Shown: positions 8,990 through 17,431 of the stretch, piece by piece
Layout: every line of letters starts with the position of its first letter
Numbering within the stretch: position 1 is the first letter of the stretch
Origin: JAGVPT01 sp963772165
GTDB lineage: Bacteria; Bacteroidota; Ignavibacteria; UBA10030; UBA8401
NCBI GenBank assembly: GCA_963772165.1
Contig: CAVYWA010000009.1
Location: 248,001-312,000 of the forward strand
Direction: 5' to 3'
DNA: 64,000 nucleotides
Translations under genes and position numbers: made by a program
The notes under the pieces: generated by a model
What the model saw: only the letters and a program-made list of their open reading frames with translations
Told to the model about the DNA's origin: nothing
The model's database searches: none

Positions 8990-10111
8990 CTATTCAGTCG
9001 GCAAAGTAAAATGGAAGGTCGTGTGCTTCCCGACTTCGCTTTCCACACCCATCTTCCCGCCGTGCGATTGCACAATCAGCTTGCAGATGGAAAGACCGAG
9101 TCCTGTTCCTTTCTGTTTGGTTCTTCGCGCCGTTGACACTTGCTTGTAGCGTTCGAAGAGCAACGGAATTTCCTCTGCCGGAATCCCGACGCCGGTATCA
9201 GTGATGCTCACTTTGACAAAAGGCTTGCCCGCGGAATCGGGACCGACACCTCCGTACTCCAGCGAGGTCGCAAGTGTTACGGTGCCGCCGCTCTTCGTGA
9301 ACTTCATCGCATTGCTGAGGATGTTCATCGTTACCTGGGCAATTTTTTCCGCATCCACAAATACTTCCGGTAATTTTTCACCGTACTGTTTCACGAGGGA
9401 AATATTTTTCTGCTTGAATTGCAGGCCTGTCTCACGGCACACCGTATCGAGGATGATCGAAACGGCGATCTTCTGTTTATCGAGCGTCATATTTCCTGCT
9501 TCGAACTTGGAAAGGTCGAGAATGTCGTTGATCAACTCGAGCATCCGCCGTGCCGAGTCGCCGGCGGTATCGAGCAGGCTGAGCTGTTCCGTGGTGAACT
9601 GCTTCTCCTGGTCGCGGATTTCCCGGTAGAAATCGATGACGCTCTTGATACCGTTCAACGGGCTTCGCAAATCGTGCACTAGCATCGCCATGAAGTCGGC
9701 CTTCGTCCGTTCGAGTTCGGTTTCCGCCCGATTCAAGCGGACAAGCATTTTCGTGCGCACAAGCAATTCTTCGGTGTCAATCGGCTTTGTCAAATATTCG
9801 TCGGCCCCGAGCTCCAACCCCTGTTCAATGCTGCTCGCATCCTTCCGCTGCGCAGTAAGAAAAATGACCGGAATTTTTGCTGTGACGGGGTTGGCCCGCA
9901 AATGCATCAGCGTTTCAAAACCGTCCATTTCCGGCATTTGAATATCAAGGAGAATCACGTCCGGGTTCTTTTCCTGTGCGATCGCCAGACACTGCCGGCC
10001 GCTCGAGGCCCGAAGCATTTTGATCGGCTTACGCTTCAGGGCAAATTCCAAGAGGTCTAGATTGTCTTCAGTATCATCAACGACTAATAACGTCGGTTCT
10101 GGATATTCCAT
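8990..10111 (-). CDS. Receiver-histidine kinase (REC-HisKA-HATPase), cytoplasmic
   Basis: 373 residues, same architecture as its downstream neighbour but clearly diverged. Receiver residues 7-125 with VVDDTED, Asp56 in LLDIQMPEMDG and Lys in YLTKPID; HisKA with His146 in MLVHDLRSPLNGIKS; HATPase with NILSNAMKFTKSGG, DTGVGIPAEEIPLLFERY and GTGLGLSICK. No membrane anchor or sensor domain. Start at 10111 gives the expected short lead into the receiver. It probably receives phosphate from the upstream hybrid kinase. Output unknown, as no DNA-binding regulator is encoded in the cluster. Confidence 0.93.
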   Translation of the reverse strand: MEYPEPTLLVVDDTEDNLDLLEFALKRKPIKMLRASSGRQCLAIAQEKNPDVILLDIQMPEMDGFETLMHLRANPVTAKIPVIFLTAQRKDASSIEQGLELGADEYLTKPIDTEELLVRTKMLVRLNRAETELERTKADFMAMLVHDLRSPLNGIKSVIDFYREIRDQEKQFTTEQLSLLDTAGDSARRMLELINDILDLSKFEAGNMTLDKQKIAVSIILDTVCRETGLQFKQKNISLVKQYGEKLPEVFVDAEKIAQVTMNILSNAMKFTKSGGTVTLATSLEYGGVGPDSAGKPFVKVSITDTGVGIPAEEIPLLFERYKQVSTARRTKQKGTGLGLSICKLIVQSHGGKMGVESEVGKHTTFHFTLPTE

Positions 10112-10140
10112 GGTCTCTCCCTTTCAGAGTAATACAGCTG

Positions 10141-13026
10141 TTACGCTTTGCGCAGGATCTGTTTTATAGTGTTCGAAAGAGTCCCTTGCGTGAATTCTGC
10201 TTTTTTTACGAAGTCTTTCGCGTATGCGTTTAATTTCTCCCATTCTTCGGAAGTTAATTCCTTGCCCGAGAGAACAACAACGGGAATTTTTTTCCATGTT
10301 TCGTCGCGCTGTAATCGCTGAATAACTTCGAACCCGTCCATCTGCGGCATGACGAGATCGAGAAAAATAATCGACGGCGTCGACGTGCTAAGAATCTCGA
10401 ACGCTCTCGCTCCATCGTTCGCAATCTCAACTTTGAACCCCTCCGTCTGGAGCAACCCTTTCACTGCTAACGTGAAATCTTCATTGTCATCAACCACCAG
10501 GACAAAACGTTCTCCGGAGCCGGATGCCCGTTGGACGAGCGACAGCAGCCGTTTCGGTTCCGCCGGCTTCGCGATCACGTCGATGGCGCCCAGCGATATT
10601 GCCAGCGGCTTATTGTCGATAATGGAATGGATGATGACCGGTATGTCTTTCAAGGTATCGTTCGCTTTCAACTCACGAAGCACCTGCCACCCGTCTTTCT
10701 GCGGCATCATGATATCGAGCGTGATGAGCGCCGGTGCGTGCTCGAGCGCAAGTTTGATTCCTTCGTCTCCCGAATTTGCGCCGATCACCGAATAGCCTTC
10801 GGGTGCAAGATATTTAGTGAGGATTTCAATGACGTCGGGATCATCATCGATACAGAGGACACGAGTGCCCGTACCGACAACGGCCTGTACGGGGCGCGGT
10901 GCCGACACAGGAGCGACCGGTTTCGCAAGTGCCGGAGCAACCGGAGTTGAACGAACGGGGGGTGCGGGCCTTTCTAATTTCTCCCGCATCTCTTCGGGGA
11001 ATACGGAAGGAATGGTCAGCGTAAACGTCGATCCCTTGCCGAATTCACTGTCTACCGTCAGGTCGCCGCCGAGGATGAGCGCGAGCCGCCGCGAAATCGG
11101 CAAGCCCAGACCGGTTCCCTTATACTTTCTGGTGTTGCTGTTGTCGATTTGTTGAAACTCTTCGAAGACCTTGCTGAAGTTCTTTGGTTCGATGCCGATT
11201 CCCGAATCTTTCACCGAGAACGAAACCATCCCATTCTTTTGCGCCACTGTTATAACGATCTCCCCTTTTTCGGTGAACTTTGCTGCATTGCTGAGCAAGT
11301 TGACAAGTATTTGTTTCACTTTCAACGAGTCGGTTTGCAGCGCGCGGAGATTCGGTCCGATGTTTTGCTTCAGCACGATCTCTTTGCCTTTGAGCAATCC
11401 CTCGACCGCCATCACAGAATTGGCAACGACGTTGGCGGCGTCGTCCATCTCGACGTTGACGGACATTCGGCCCGATTCGAGTTTCGAGAAGTCAAGAATG
11501 TCATTGATGAGCTGGAGCAGGTGTTTTCCGTTCCGCAAAACTTTTTCCAGCGCCATATGCTGGTCGGAGGTCAACGGGTCGCCGTTGGGTCCGAGCAGCA
11601 CCGAGCTGAAGCCGATAATCGAATTCAGCGGCGTGCGAAGTTCGTGAGACATGCTGGCAAGAAAATCCGATTTCACACGGTACGCTTTTTCGAGTTCCAT
11701 GTGCTTCGAGTTCAATTCTTCATTTTTCTGTGCAACTTCACGCGTCAGTTTTTGGGACGCTTCAAAGTTTCTCGCATTCGTGATTGCGACGCCGAGCTGA
11801 GGAACGGAGTTATTGATGATCTCTTTTTGCAATTCGTCGAAGCGGTTCATCGAGCCGAGCAGTAAAACGCCCAGGACCTTATCCTGGAACAAGATCGGCA
11901 CTGCGAGAACCGAGTACGGCGCCACTTCGACAAGCCCCGTATCGACCGAAAAACCGGAGAGGATGGGGATGTTTTTCACTTCGAGTACTCGTTGTTCGGC
12001 GGCGCATTGGCCCGGAATTCCCTCACCCAACGCAAAGACCTTGATGTTTACGCCTTTTTCCTTCAACGCATAGCCGGCGGAGAGTTCGAGGAGGTTTTTT
12101 TCTTCATTCATCAAATAGAGCGCGCCGACCGATGCCCTCGCGTGGTGGCATAACAACTGCAGGCTGCGGTGCTGGATCGTATTGATATCGGCATAGGCGT
12201 TCAAGGCCGTGACGAGTTCGGAATAAGCATTCAACCGTGTGTAATTGTTCCCCAGCATCGTCGACATTTTATTGAAATCCGCAGCAAGCTGCCCCAGTTC
12301 ATCTGCACGATTCAGGTTGATCGGGTCGAACTTCCCCGCCATAATATTCTGCGTTCCTTCTTTCAAAATGCTGACGGGGTTCGTAATGGAACGCGTCAAC
12401 ACGAAGCCGAGGGCAACAGCGAAGACGGCCAGCAGAATGTTGACTAACCCGATGAACGTTGCGAGGTCTTTTCCCAGGCCGGTGGCGCGGTCGAGGCTGT
12501 GCTGCTGCGACATCGAGAGTTGCTTCGACATGTCAATCACGATTGACCTGGCCTGGTTGAGATATTGGGCCTTCACCTCTTCGTTCACCAACGAAGCCGC
12601 TTCCGCATCGATGTTTGCACCCCCCTTGCGTTCGGTGCCGAGTTTGATCTTCTTGTCCCCGATTTCTCCGATCCATTTATACGTAAGCGATTTTACCTCC
12701 TGGAACGAGGAGGTGAGAAGGCTGTCGCTCGCGTTGTTGTCGACGACGGATATTGCATCGTCAAATTCCTTGATGGCATTTTCGTACGATGCCTTTGCAG
12801 ATTCGTCGCCCGTGATGAGATAGAAATTCGCGGCGTCCGGCGCATCGGCCAGCACATGGCGCACGTTTTCAACATTCGTGAGAGTTCTAATTTCGTTCGA
12901 CGTCGATCCAAAATTTTTCTCGATCTCAGCAAGAAGGTACAGCGTCAGAAGTGTCATCGCTGTCAGGATGATAAGCAGAAAGGCGAAATTCGCCAGCACT
13001 CTCCAGTATAATTTTGTCTTCAGCAT
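10141..13026 (-). CDS. Membrane hybrid histidine kinase: sensor-HAMP-GAF-HisKA-HATPase-REC-REC
   Basis: 961 residues. Two membrane segments (about 11-31 and 190-211) frame a helical periplasmic sensor resembling four-helix-bundle input domains. HAMP follows (212-264), then a GAF-like domain (about 280-420), HisKA with His461 in MSHELRTPLNSIIGF, HATPase (NLLSNAAKFTEKGE, GTGLGLPISRR), a Pro/Ala linker (about 685-715), and two receivers with Asp771 (TLDIMMPQKDGW) and Asp890 (FLDLVMPQMDGF). Lys is present in the first receiver (IAKPAEP) and the second ends FVKKAEF. It is the only membrane sensor in the cluster, so the likely entry point of the phosphorelay. Ligand unknown. Confidence 0.95.
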   Translation of the reverse strand: MLKTKLYWRVLANFAFLLIILTAMTLLTLYLLAEIEKNFGSTSNEIRTLTNVENVRHVLADAPDAANFYLITGDESAKASYENAIKEFDDAISVVDNNASDSLLTSSFQEVKSLTYKWIGEIGDKKIKLGTERKGGANIDAEAASLVNEEVKAQYLNQARSIVIDMSKQLSMSQQHSLDRATGLGKDLATFIGLVNILLAVFAVALGFVLTRSITNPVSILKEGTQNIMAGKFDPINLNRADELGQLAADFNKMSTMLGNNYTRLNAYSELVTALNAYADINTIQHRSLQLLCHHARASVGALYLMNEEKNLLELSAGYALKEKGVNIKVFALGEGIPGQCAAEQRVLEVKNIPILSGFSVDTGLVEVAPYSVLAVPILFQDKVLGVLLLGSMNRFDELQKEIINNSVPQLGVAITNARNFEASQKLTREVAQKNEELNSKHMELEKAYRVKSDFLASMSHELRTPLNSIIGFSSVLLGPNGDPLTSDQHMALEKVLRNGKHLLQLINDILDFSKLESGRMSVNVEMDDAANVVANSVMAVEGLLKGKEIVLKQNIGPNLRALQTDSLKVKQILVNLLSNAAKFTEKGEIVITVAQKNGMVSFSVKDSGIGIEPKNFSKVFEEFQQIDNSNTRKYKGTGLGLPISRRLALILGGDLTVDSEFGKGSTFTLTIPSVFPEEMREKLERPAPPVRSTPVAPALAKPVAPVSAPRPVQAVVGTGTRVLCIDDDPDVIEILTKYLAPEGYSVIGANSGDEGIKLALEHAPALITLDIMMPQKDGWQVLRELKANDTLKDIPVIIHSIIDNKPLAISLGAIDVIAKPAEPKRLLSLVQRASGSGERFVLVVDDNEDFTLAVKGLLQTEGFKVEIANDGARAFEILSTSTPSIIFLDLVMPQMDGFEVIQRLQRDETWKKIPVVVLSGKELTSEEWEKLNAYAKDFVKKAEFTQGTLSNTIKQILRKA

Positions 13027-13103
13027 GGTCTTCTCCTACCCATTGAGGATATAACACTGTGTACGCCGTTGAAAAAAATTTCCATTATCGGTTGCTCCGG
13101 AGG

Positions 13104-13478
13104 TTAGTCTGCAAGATATTTTCGGATAAGAGCGATCAGCTCTTCCGGATCCATTGGCTTCGAATAATGCTCGGCACATCCGATCTCGAGCGTACGCACT
13201 TTATCTTCAGGCTTCGCCTGGGCGGTGAACGCGATGATCGGGATATGCTTCGTCCGCGCGTCTCCTTTGAGGATCGGAATGGCAGTCCATCCGTCCATGA
13301 CTGGCATCTGCATGTCCATCAAAATGAGGCTCGGCAGGTGTTCGATGGCTTTGTCAACTGCCTCCTGCCCGTTCTCCGCAATAATGAGCTCTGCCCCGAG
13401 ACGGCTCCGCTGCAACACAAACGACACCAAATCGCGGTTGTCCTCATCATCCTCTGCCAGCAAAATCTTTTTACTCAT
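13104..13478 (-). CDS. Single-domain response regulator
   Basis: A lone receiver of 124 residues: MSKKILLAEDDEDNRDLV, Asp55 in LILMDMQMPVMDGW, Thr in IIAFTAQ and Lys in HYSKPMDPEEL. All receiver catalytic positions are present, and there is no output domain, as in CheY- or DivK-type phosphate shuttles. Start at 13478 is favoured by AAAGGGA about ten bases upstream; the frame is open slightly further. It is about 75 bp upstream of the hybrid kinase, so it likely exchanges phosphate with that protein. Confidence 0.93.
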   Translation of the reverse strand: MSKKILLAEDDEDNRDLVSFVLQRSRLGAELIIAENGQEAVDKAIEHLPSLILMDMQMPVMDGWTAIPILKGDARTKHIPIIAFTAQAKPEDKVRTLEIGCAEHYSKPMDPEELIALIRKYLAD

Positions 13479-13508
13479 ATTCACATCCCTTTCAATGTTC
13501 AAAATTAC

Positions 13509-14837
13509 TTAGCTCAGCGACGAAACATAATCACGGAAATGAGCCAACTTTTCGTTCATGGTAATCATAAGTTCATCAACATCCACGGGCTTTTTCAAAA
13601 ATCCCTCGTGATGGCGAAGCTCCGACGATTGGAGCTGGGAAACTTCAGACTCCTGGCATAAGAGGATGAAGGGAATAAAATTGAACTTCACCGTCGCGCG
13701 AAGCAGGTGCAAAAATTTTATTCCGCTCAGGCTCCCCGGAGAAAATTCCGTGTGGCATAGGATAATGTTGGGGTTGACCTTTTCGATTTTTTCCAGCGCT
13801 TCTTCCGGTGATCCGGAGAGAACCACTGCGTACCCCGCAGCTTTGAGCCGCGGCACCAAATCGTCCTTTGTCTTCACGTTCGGCGAAACATAGAGGACCG
13901 TCCCTTTGTACTGGTCGGCAACAAGGTCGAGGAGGAATTTCGTTTCATACTCGAGGTACTCTTCCATCGTTACTTGATAGACTTTGCGCAGCCACTCAAA
14001 CGTCGACGACGAACTCCGCAACAGCTGGCGTTTCGCTATGACCTCTTTGACAGCATTGCTGTACATTTTTAATTTCACTTCACGCCGCAGCGATTGTTCG
14101 ACATTTTCGGGTATCGACAACGATATTGCCAGCTTATGAAGTTCTTCATTTTCTGTATCGTTCGGCGCTCCATTGAGCCAGGCTTTTTCCAATGAATGCC
14201 GCAACTGTCTCACGTTAGATTCCAGTTGCTGGTTGGTCATCTCCTCGCGCGCTTTCTTTTCCTGCTCCAGTGAATGCGAGAGCATTTGAATTTGGCGCTT
14301 CATCTCCTCCAACGTTGTCTCCATCGCCTTCTGTTCTGCGGGCGTCGGTAACGGATCCGCCGAGACTTCTTTTGCCTTATGAACCGGAGGAGTTGCCACG
14401 GAAGGAGGACTTGCAACAGGTACGGCCGTTGGCGGCGAAGGAATAGTTTGAGCAACCGGCTTTAGAGGAGCGGAGGGTGCTGCACTCGGTGCCGGCTTAA
14501 CAGCAGGAGGCGGTGACACACGCGGTGGAGTGGCAACAGGCGGCACACTACCGGTTGATGCAGCATTCGCCGGCTGCGCAGCGGGGGGAGCCGGTGCAGC
14601 TGCAGAACCGGTTTCCTTCTTTTTCTCCGCTTCAAAATAGTTGATGCGATCCAGGAATGCGACAACGTAAACATTAGCGGGATCCAACTTCTTCGCTTTT
14701 TCAATCTCCGTCCGGGCCTCATGAAAGCGAGACTCTTTTAAGAAGCGATCTGCTGCCAAAAGGCATTGCTTAGCCGCTGCTTTATCGTGGGTTCCCGATG
14801 GAGAATTCTGGCCGGTATTTTGCGGAATGCTCGTCAA
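13509..14837 (-). CDS. TPR-like protein with Pro/Ala linker, coiled coil and degenerate receiver
   Basis: 442 residues in four parts: a TPR-like helical repeat (about 20-75), a Pro/Ala/Val-rich linker (about 80-165), a charged coiled coil (about 175-215) and a helical middle leading to a C-terminal receiver-like fold (about 320-440). In that fold the acidic pair is replaced (LYVSPNVKTKDD) and the phosphoacceptor region reads IILCHTEFSPGSLSGI, with no Asp at the usual place, while the Lys-Pro end (FLKKPVDVDEL) survives. It is therefore a pseudo-receiver, probably a binding platform rather than a phosphate acceptor. First gene of the signalling cluster; 30 bp before the lone receiver. Confidence 0.82.
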   Translation of the reverse strand: MTSIPQNTGQNSPSGTHDKAAAKQCLLAADRFLKESRFHEARTEIEKAKKLDPANVYVVAFLDRINYFEAEKKKETGSAAAPAPPAAQPANAASTGSVPPVATPPRVSPPPAVKPAPSAAPSAPLKPVAQTIPSPPTAVPVASPPSVATPPVHKAKEVSADPLPTPAEQKAMETTLEEMKRQIQMLSHSLEQEKKAREEMTNQQLESNVRQLRHSLEKAWLNGAPNDTENEELHKLAISLSIPENVEQSLRREVKLKMYSNAVKEVIAKRQLLRSSSSTFEWLRKVYQVTMEEYLEYETKFLLDLVADQYKGTVLYVSPNVKTKDDLVPRLKAAGYAVVLSGSPEEALEKIEKVNPNIILCHTEFSPGSLSGIKFLHLLRATVKFNFIPFILLCQESEVSQLQSSELRHHEGFLKKPVDVDELMITMNEKLAHFRDYVSSLS

Positions 14838-14996
14838 AGAATTCGAATATTAGTCCAGTTTTCCAGCAGCTTCCAATCCATCTCATTCAATTGTGTCGCT
14901 ACCTCTCAATAATCCCGTCATCCGAAAAACACATAGTTGGCAACGAAGAAAACACGTAAAGACAATCTGAGAAGAATTTGACAGTTGGCGTTCTCG

Positions 14997-15070
14997 TGCA
15001 CCCAGAGGGAGTCGAACCCCCAACCCTCAGATTCGAAGTCTGATGCTCTATCCAGTTGAGCTATGGGTGC
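14997..15070 (-). tRNA. tRNA-Arg (anticodon TCG)
   Basis: Reverse strand folds as a 74-nt cloverleaf: acceptor GCACCCA/TGGGTGC, D arm GCTC/GAGC, anticodon stem TCAGA/TCTGA with loop CTTCGAA (anticodon TCG, reading CGA arginine codons), T arm GGGGG-TTCGACT-CCCTC, discriminator A at 14997. The 3' CCA is not encoded. Seen directly from base pairing. Its promoter-side flank holds an extra copy of its first 15 bases. Confidence 0.95.
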
Positions 15071-15102
15071 AAGCTTAATTCTACTGCAAATATGTTGAGC
15101 GA

Positions 15103-15140
15103 AATCCCGCCGCCCTCTGGCGGGATTGAGCTATGGGTGC
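15103..15140 (-). repeat. Hairpin plus duplicated 5' end of the tRNA-Arg gene
   Basis: The 15 bases at 15056-15070 (start of the tRNA on the minus strand, GCACCCATAGCTCAA) recur exactly at 15126-15140, 70 bp upstream. Abutting the copy is a perfect 9-bp hairpin, AATCCCGCC at 15103-15111 with GGCGGGATT at 15119-15127 and a 7-base loop. It may be the relic of a second tRNA copy or the scar of an insertion at the tRNA 5' end. Confidence 0.7.
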
Positions 15141-15532
15141 AATTTTCGACGTGAAATATACAAAACTTTGCAGGGGAAGGCAAGGATGCCTCGTGTAATG
15201 CTTTATGCTCCTTGTGGGTGAAAATACTTAGTTCAACTACATCAACCTTAAGTGTTTCTTTTGGTATTAAGGCTAACTGCAATGAGGCGGTTTTCAATTG
15301 CCTTCAAGTGTTTGCCCTTTTTTTGTAGTAATGGGAATAAAACTTCCCCGGATAGTTCAAGAATCCTCCCATTAGAGAAAAATTCTCTTGGCCGGGTTTG
15401 CTATCAGCTTGTACTCTTCATTGGAATTGAGGGCTTTGAAAGGATATAATTTTCACGTAACATATAGTCGAAACAAGGGCTGCACCATTCACAAGAGGCC
15501 GGTACTGATCCTGCAAAATTTATATTAATTCC
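15141..15532. other. Intergenic stretch, no gene recognised
   Basis: About 390 bp between the tRNA region and the rRNA methyltransferase gene. Short open frames exist on both strands but none shows a recognisable domain, good ribosome site or conserved motif. Read on the minus strand, pieces near 15290-15440 look faintly protein-like but are broken by stops in every frame. I see no secure feature. Confidence 0.4.
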
Positions 15533-16360
15533 ATGGCACTGATCGTTACAGAGGTAACGACGATTGAACCTCTTTACCTTGAGCCATACCGTACGCTCAA
15601 ACGACCGCTGGAGCATCAGAAAGAAGGAATTTTTGTTGCTGAGGGGGAAAAAGTTGTCCGGCGATTACTCGAAGGCCCGCTCCGGATTCTTTCCATCCTG
15701 CTAACCCCTGAGTGGTTTACAGTCTATCGACCGTTGCTGGAGGCGCGGAACGAAACCATCGGCGTCTATATTGCCAAAAAGGAATTGATGGAAACAATCG
15801 TGGGCTTCCAGTTACACAAAGGAATTATGGCAGTAGCAAAAGTTCCTGAACGAATTGCACTCGAGCGTGTTGTCAGAAATGGGGAGCGTCCGTTTTTCCT
15901 TGTGGCAGCCGACGGAATTATGAACTCGGAAAATATGGGCGTCATTGTCCGAAACTGTGCTTCGTTCGGTGCCGGCGCTCTGCTCGTTGGGGAAACGTCA
16001 TGCGACCCGTATCTCAGGCGCGCGGTCCGGAATTCGATGGGAAATATTTTTTCTTTGCCGGTTGTCTATCTTTCGAATATTGCGGAGGAATTACGGCAGG
16101 TTCGTACACAATACGGCGTAACAATCATAGCGGCACATCCTCGGGAAACCAGCAGGCCGATCGACGCTATCGATTTTTCCGGCAATTGCTGTATCGTGTT
16201 AGGCAGCGAAGGACATGGGATCTCTGAGCAGGTGCTCGCTGCGTGCGACACGGAGGCGGCGATCCCGATGACGACGGGCGTGGATTCACTTAATGTCGCA
16301 AGCGCGAGCGCGGTGATCATGTACAAAGTACAGCGGCAGCGCGGACAGAAAACCTCATAG
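15533..16360 (+). CDS. TrmH/SpoU-family RNA 2'-O-methyltransferase
   Basis: Predicted SAM-dependent ribose methyltransferase acting on 23S rRNA or tRNA. 275 residues: an N-terminal substrate-binding domain (about 1-110, with KEGIFVAEGEKVVRRLLEG) and a SPOUT knot domain whose three motifs are all visible: NSENMGVIVRNCASFGA, IVLGSEGHGISEQVL and IPMTTGVDSLNVASASAVIMY. The Arg and Asn needed for catalysis in SpoU enzymes are present in the first and third motifs. The closest known functional type is the RlmB/TsnR group, but the exact target nucleotide cannot be assigned. Monocistronic or paired with the downstream ATP-grasp gene 64 bp away. Confidence 0.9.
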   Translation: MALIVTEVTTIEPLYLEPYRTLKRPLEHQKEGIFVAEGEKVVRRLLEGPLRILSILLTPEWFTVYRPLLEARNETIGVYIAKKELMETIVGFQLHKGIMAVAKVPERIALERVVRNGERPFFLVAADGIMNSENMGVIVRNCASFGAGALLVGETSCDPYLRRAVRNSMGNIFSLPVVYLSNIAEELRQVRTQYGVTIIAAHPRETSRPIDAIDFSGNCCIVLGSEGHGISEQVLAACDTEAAIPMTTGVDSLNVASASAVIMYKVQRQRGQKTS

Positions 16361-16424
16361 AAATGCGGCTGGAAAATGTACGGCCAAACGCTTGCGTCTT
16401 CAACGTAAATTTTATTTATTTTGC

Positions 16425-17336
16425 ATGATGGAAACATTCTCTCTCGGACTTGCCTGGAATTGGATTTACGATTCTGATTTTATCGCCGGAATTGAGCGGG
16501 CGTGCGCGAAGGAGGGATTGACAACGTACCGGATTGAACCCGCCAACGTCACAGAAACCCTTCAACGTTTGCGTTCCGGGGAAATCGCCTTTCAATCGTT
16601 TCTGGACCGCGCATCGGATGACGATGAATCATTTGAACCGCTCGTCCGGTTTATCACTAAGTCTTCAACGCACTTCTATAATCGCAACGAGCGCGTCAAT
16701 CACGCTAAGGATAAAGCATCGATGCACCTGGAGTTCATCACAAACGGGCTCTACGTGCCGTACACAATTATTATTTCGCCGTACAACAAGAAAAAAGAGC
16801 TCGAGTTGAGCCTGTCGGAACTTGCGCGGCTTGGCAGGCCGTTTATCATTAAACCCGCGAACACAACGGGCGGGGGGACCGGCGTTGTTCTGGGTGCTGA
16901 GTCTTTAAAAGACGTCATTGAAACACGTCAGCATCACAAGAACGACAAATACCTTTTGCAGGAAACCGTCAAACCGAAAGCCCTCGACGACAATAAAGCG
17001 TGGTTTCGCGTCCTCTACGCCTTTGGCGAAATTATTCCCTGCTGGTGGGATGACGTCACCCATAAGTACCGCCGTGTTAACCCGGCTGAAGAAGAGCGGT
17101 ACGGCATCGGCGCTCTGAGAGAATCGATGAGAAAAATCCAGAATGTGTGCAGTCTCGATTTCTTTTCTTCCGAGATCGTGCTGACTGAAGAAAATATGTT
17201 TGTCGTCGTCGATTATGTGAATGAAGTCTGCGATATGCGGTTGCAATCCAAACATGTGGACGGCGTACCGGATGAAGTAGTGCAACGAATCGAAGAATTG
17301 ATTGCGAAAGAGACGAAGAACAATTGTCCTCCTTGA
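16425..17336 (+). CDS. ATP-grasp family protein (carboxylate-amine ligase-like)
   Basis: About 303 residues from the tandem ATGs at 16425/16428 (the frame is open from a TTG at 16392, without a better ribosome site). The N-terminal part is a Rossmann-like pre-ATP-grasp region (FSLGLAWNWIYDSDFIAGIE); the centre has the ATP-grasp nucleotide loop RPFIIKPANTTGGGTGVVLG, then YLLQETVKP, and the C-terminal metal-binding part MFVVVDYVNEVCDMRLQS. Such proteins join a carboxylate to an amine, as in RimK or glutathione synthase, but this sequence does not match one of those closely. A run of Asp/Glu near residues 64-68 is notable. Function beyond the fold is unknown. Confidence 0.8.
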   Translation: MMETFSLGLAWNWIYDSDFIAGIERACAKEGLTTYRIEPANVTETLQRLRSGEIAFQSFLDRASDDDESFEPLVRFITKSSTHFYNRNERVNHAKDKASMHLEFITNGLYVPYTIIISPYNKKKELELSLSELARLGRPFIIKPANTTGGGTGVVLGAESLKDVIETRQHHKNDKYLLQETVKPKALDDNKAWFRVLYAFGEIIPCWWDDVTHKYRRVNPAEEERYGIGALRESMRKIQNVCSLDFFSSEIVLTEENMFVVVDYVNEVCDMRLQSKHVDGVPDEVVQRIEELIAKETKNNCPP

Positions 17337-17431
17337 CAAAAAGATGCGACTCACGCCAAGCCGCAAAGATTCTGCGGGGAATCATTGTACTACTCTGCGT
17401 TTCTGCGCGAGACGCACATTTGGAGTTACAA

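Noticed and set aside
15404..15616. Possible GIY-YIG nuclease fragment on the minus strand
   Set aside because: Only a YIL-like word fits; the GIY and YIG motifs and the catalytic Arg cannot be found in any frame.
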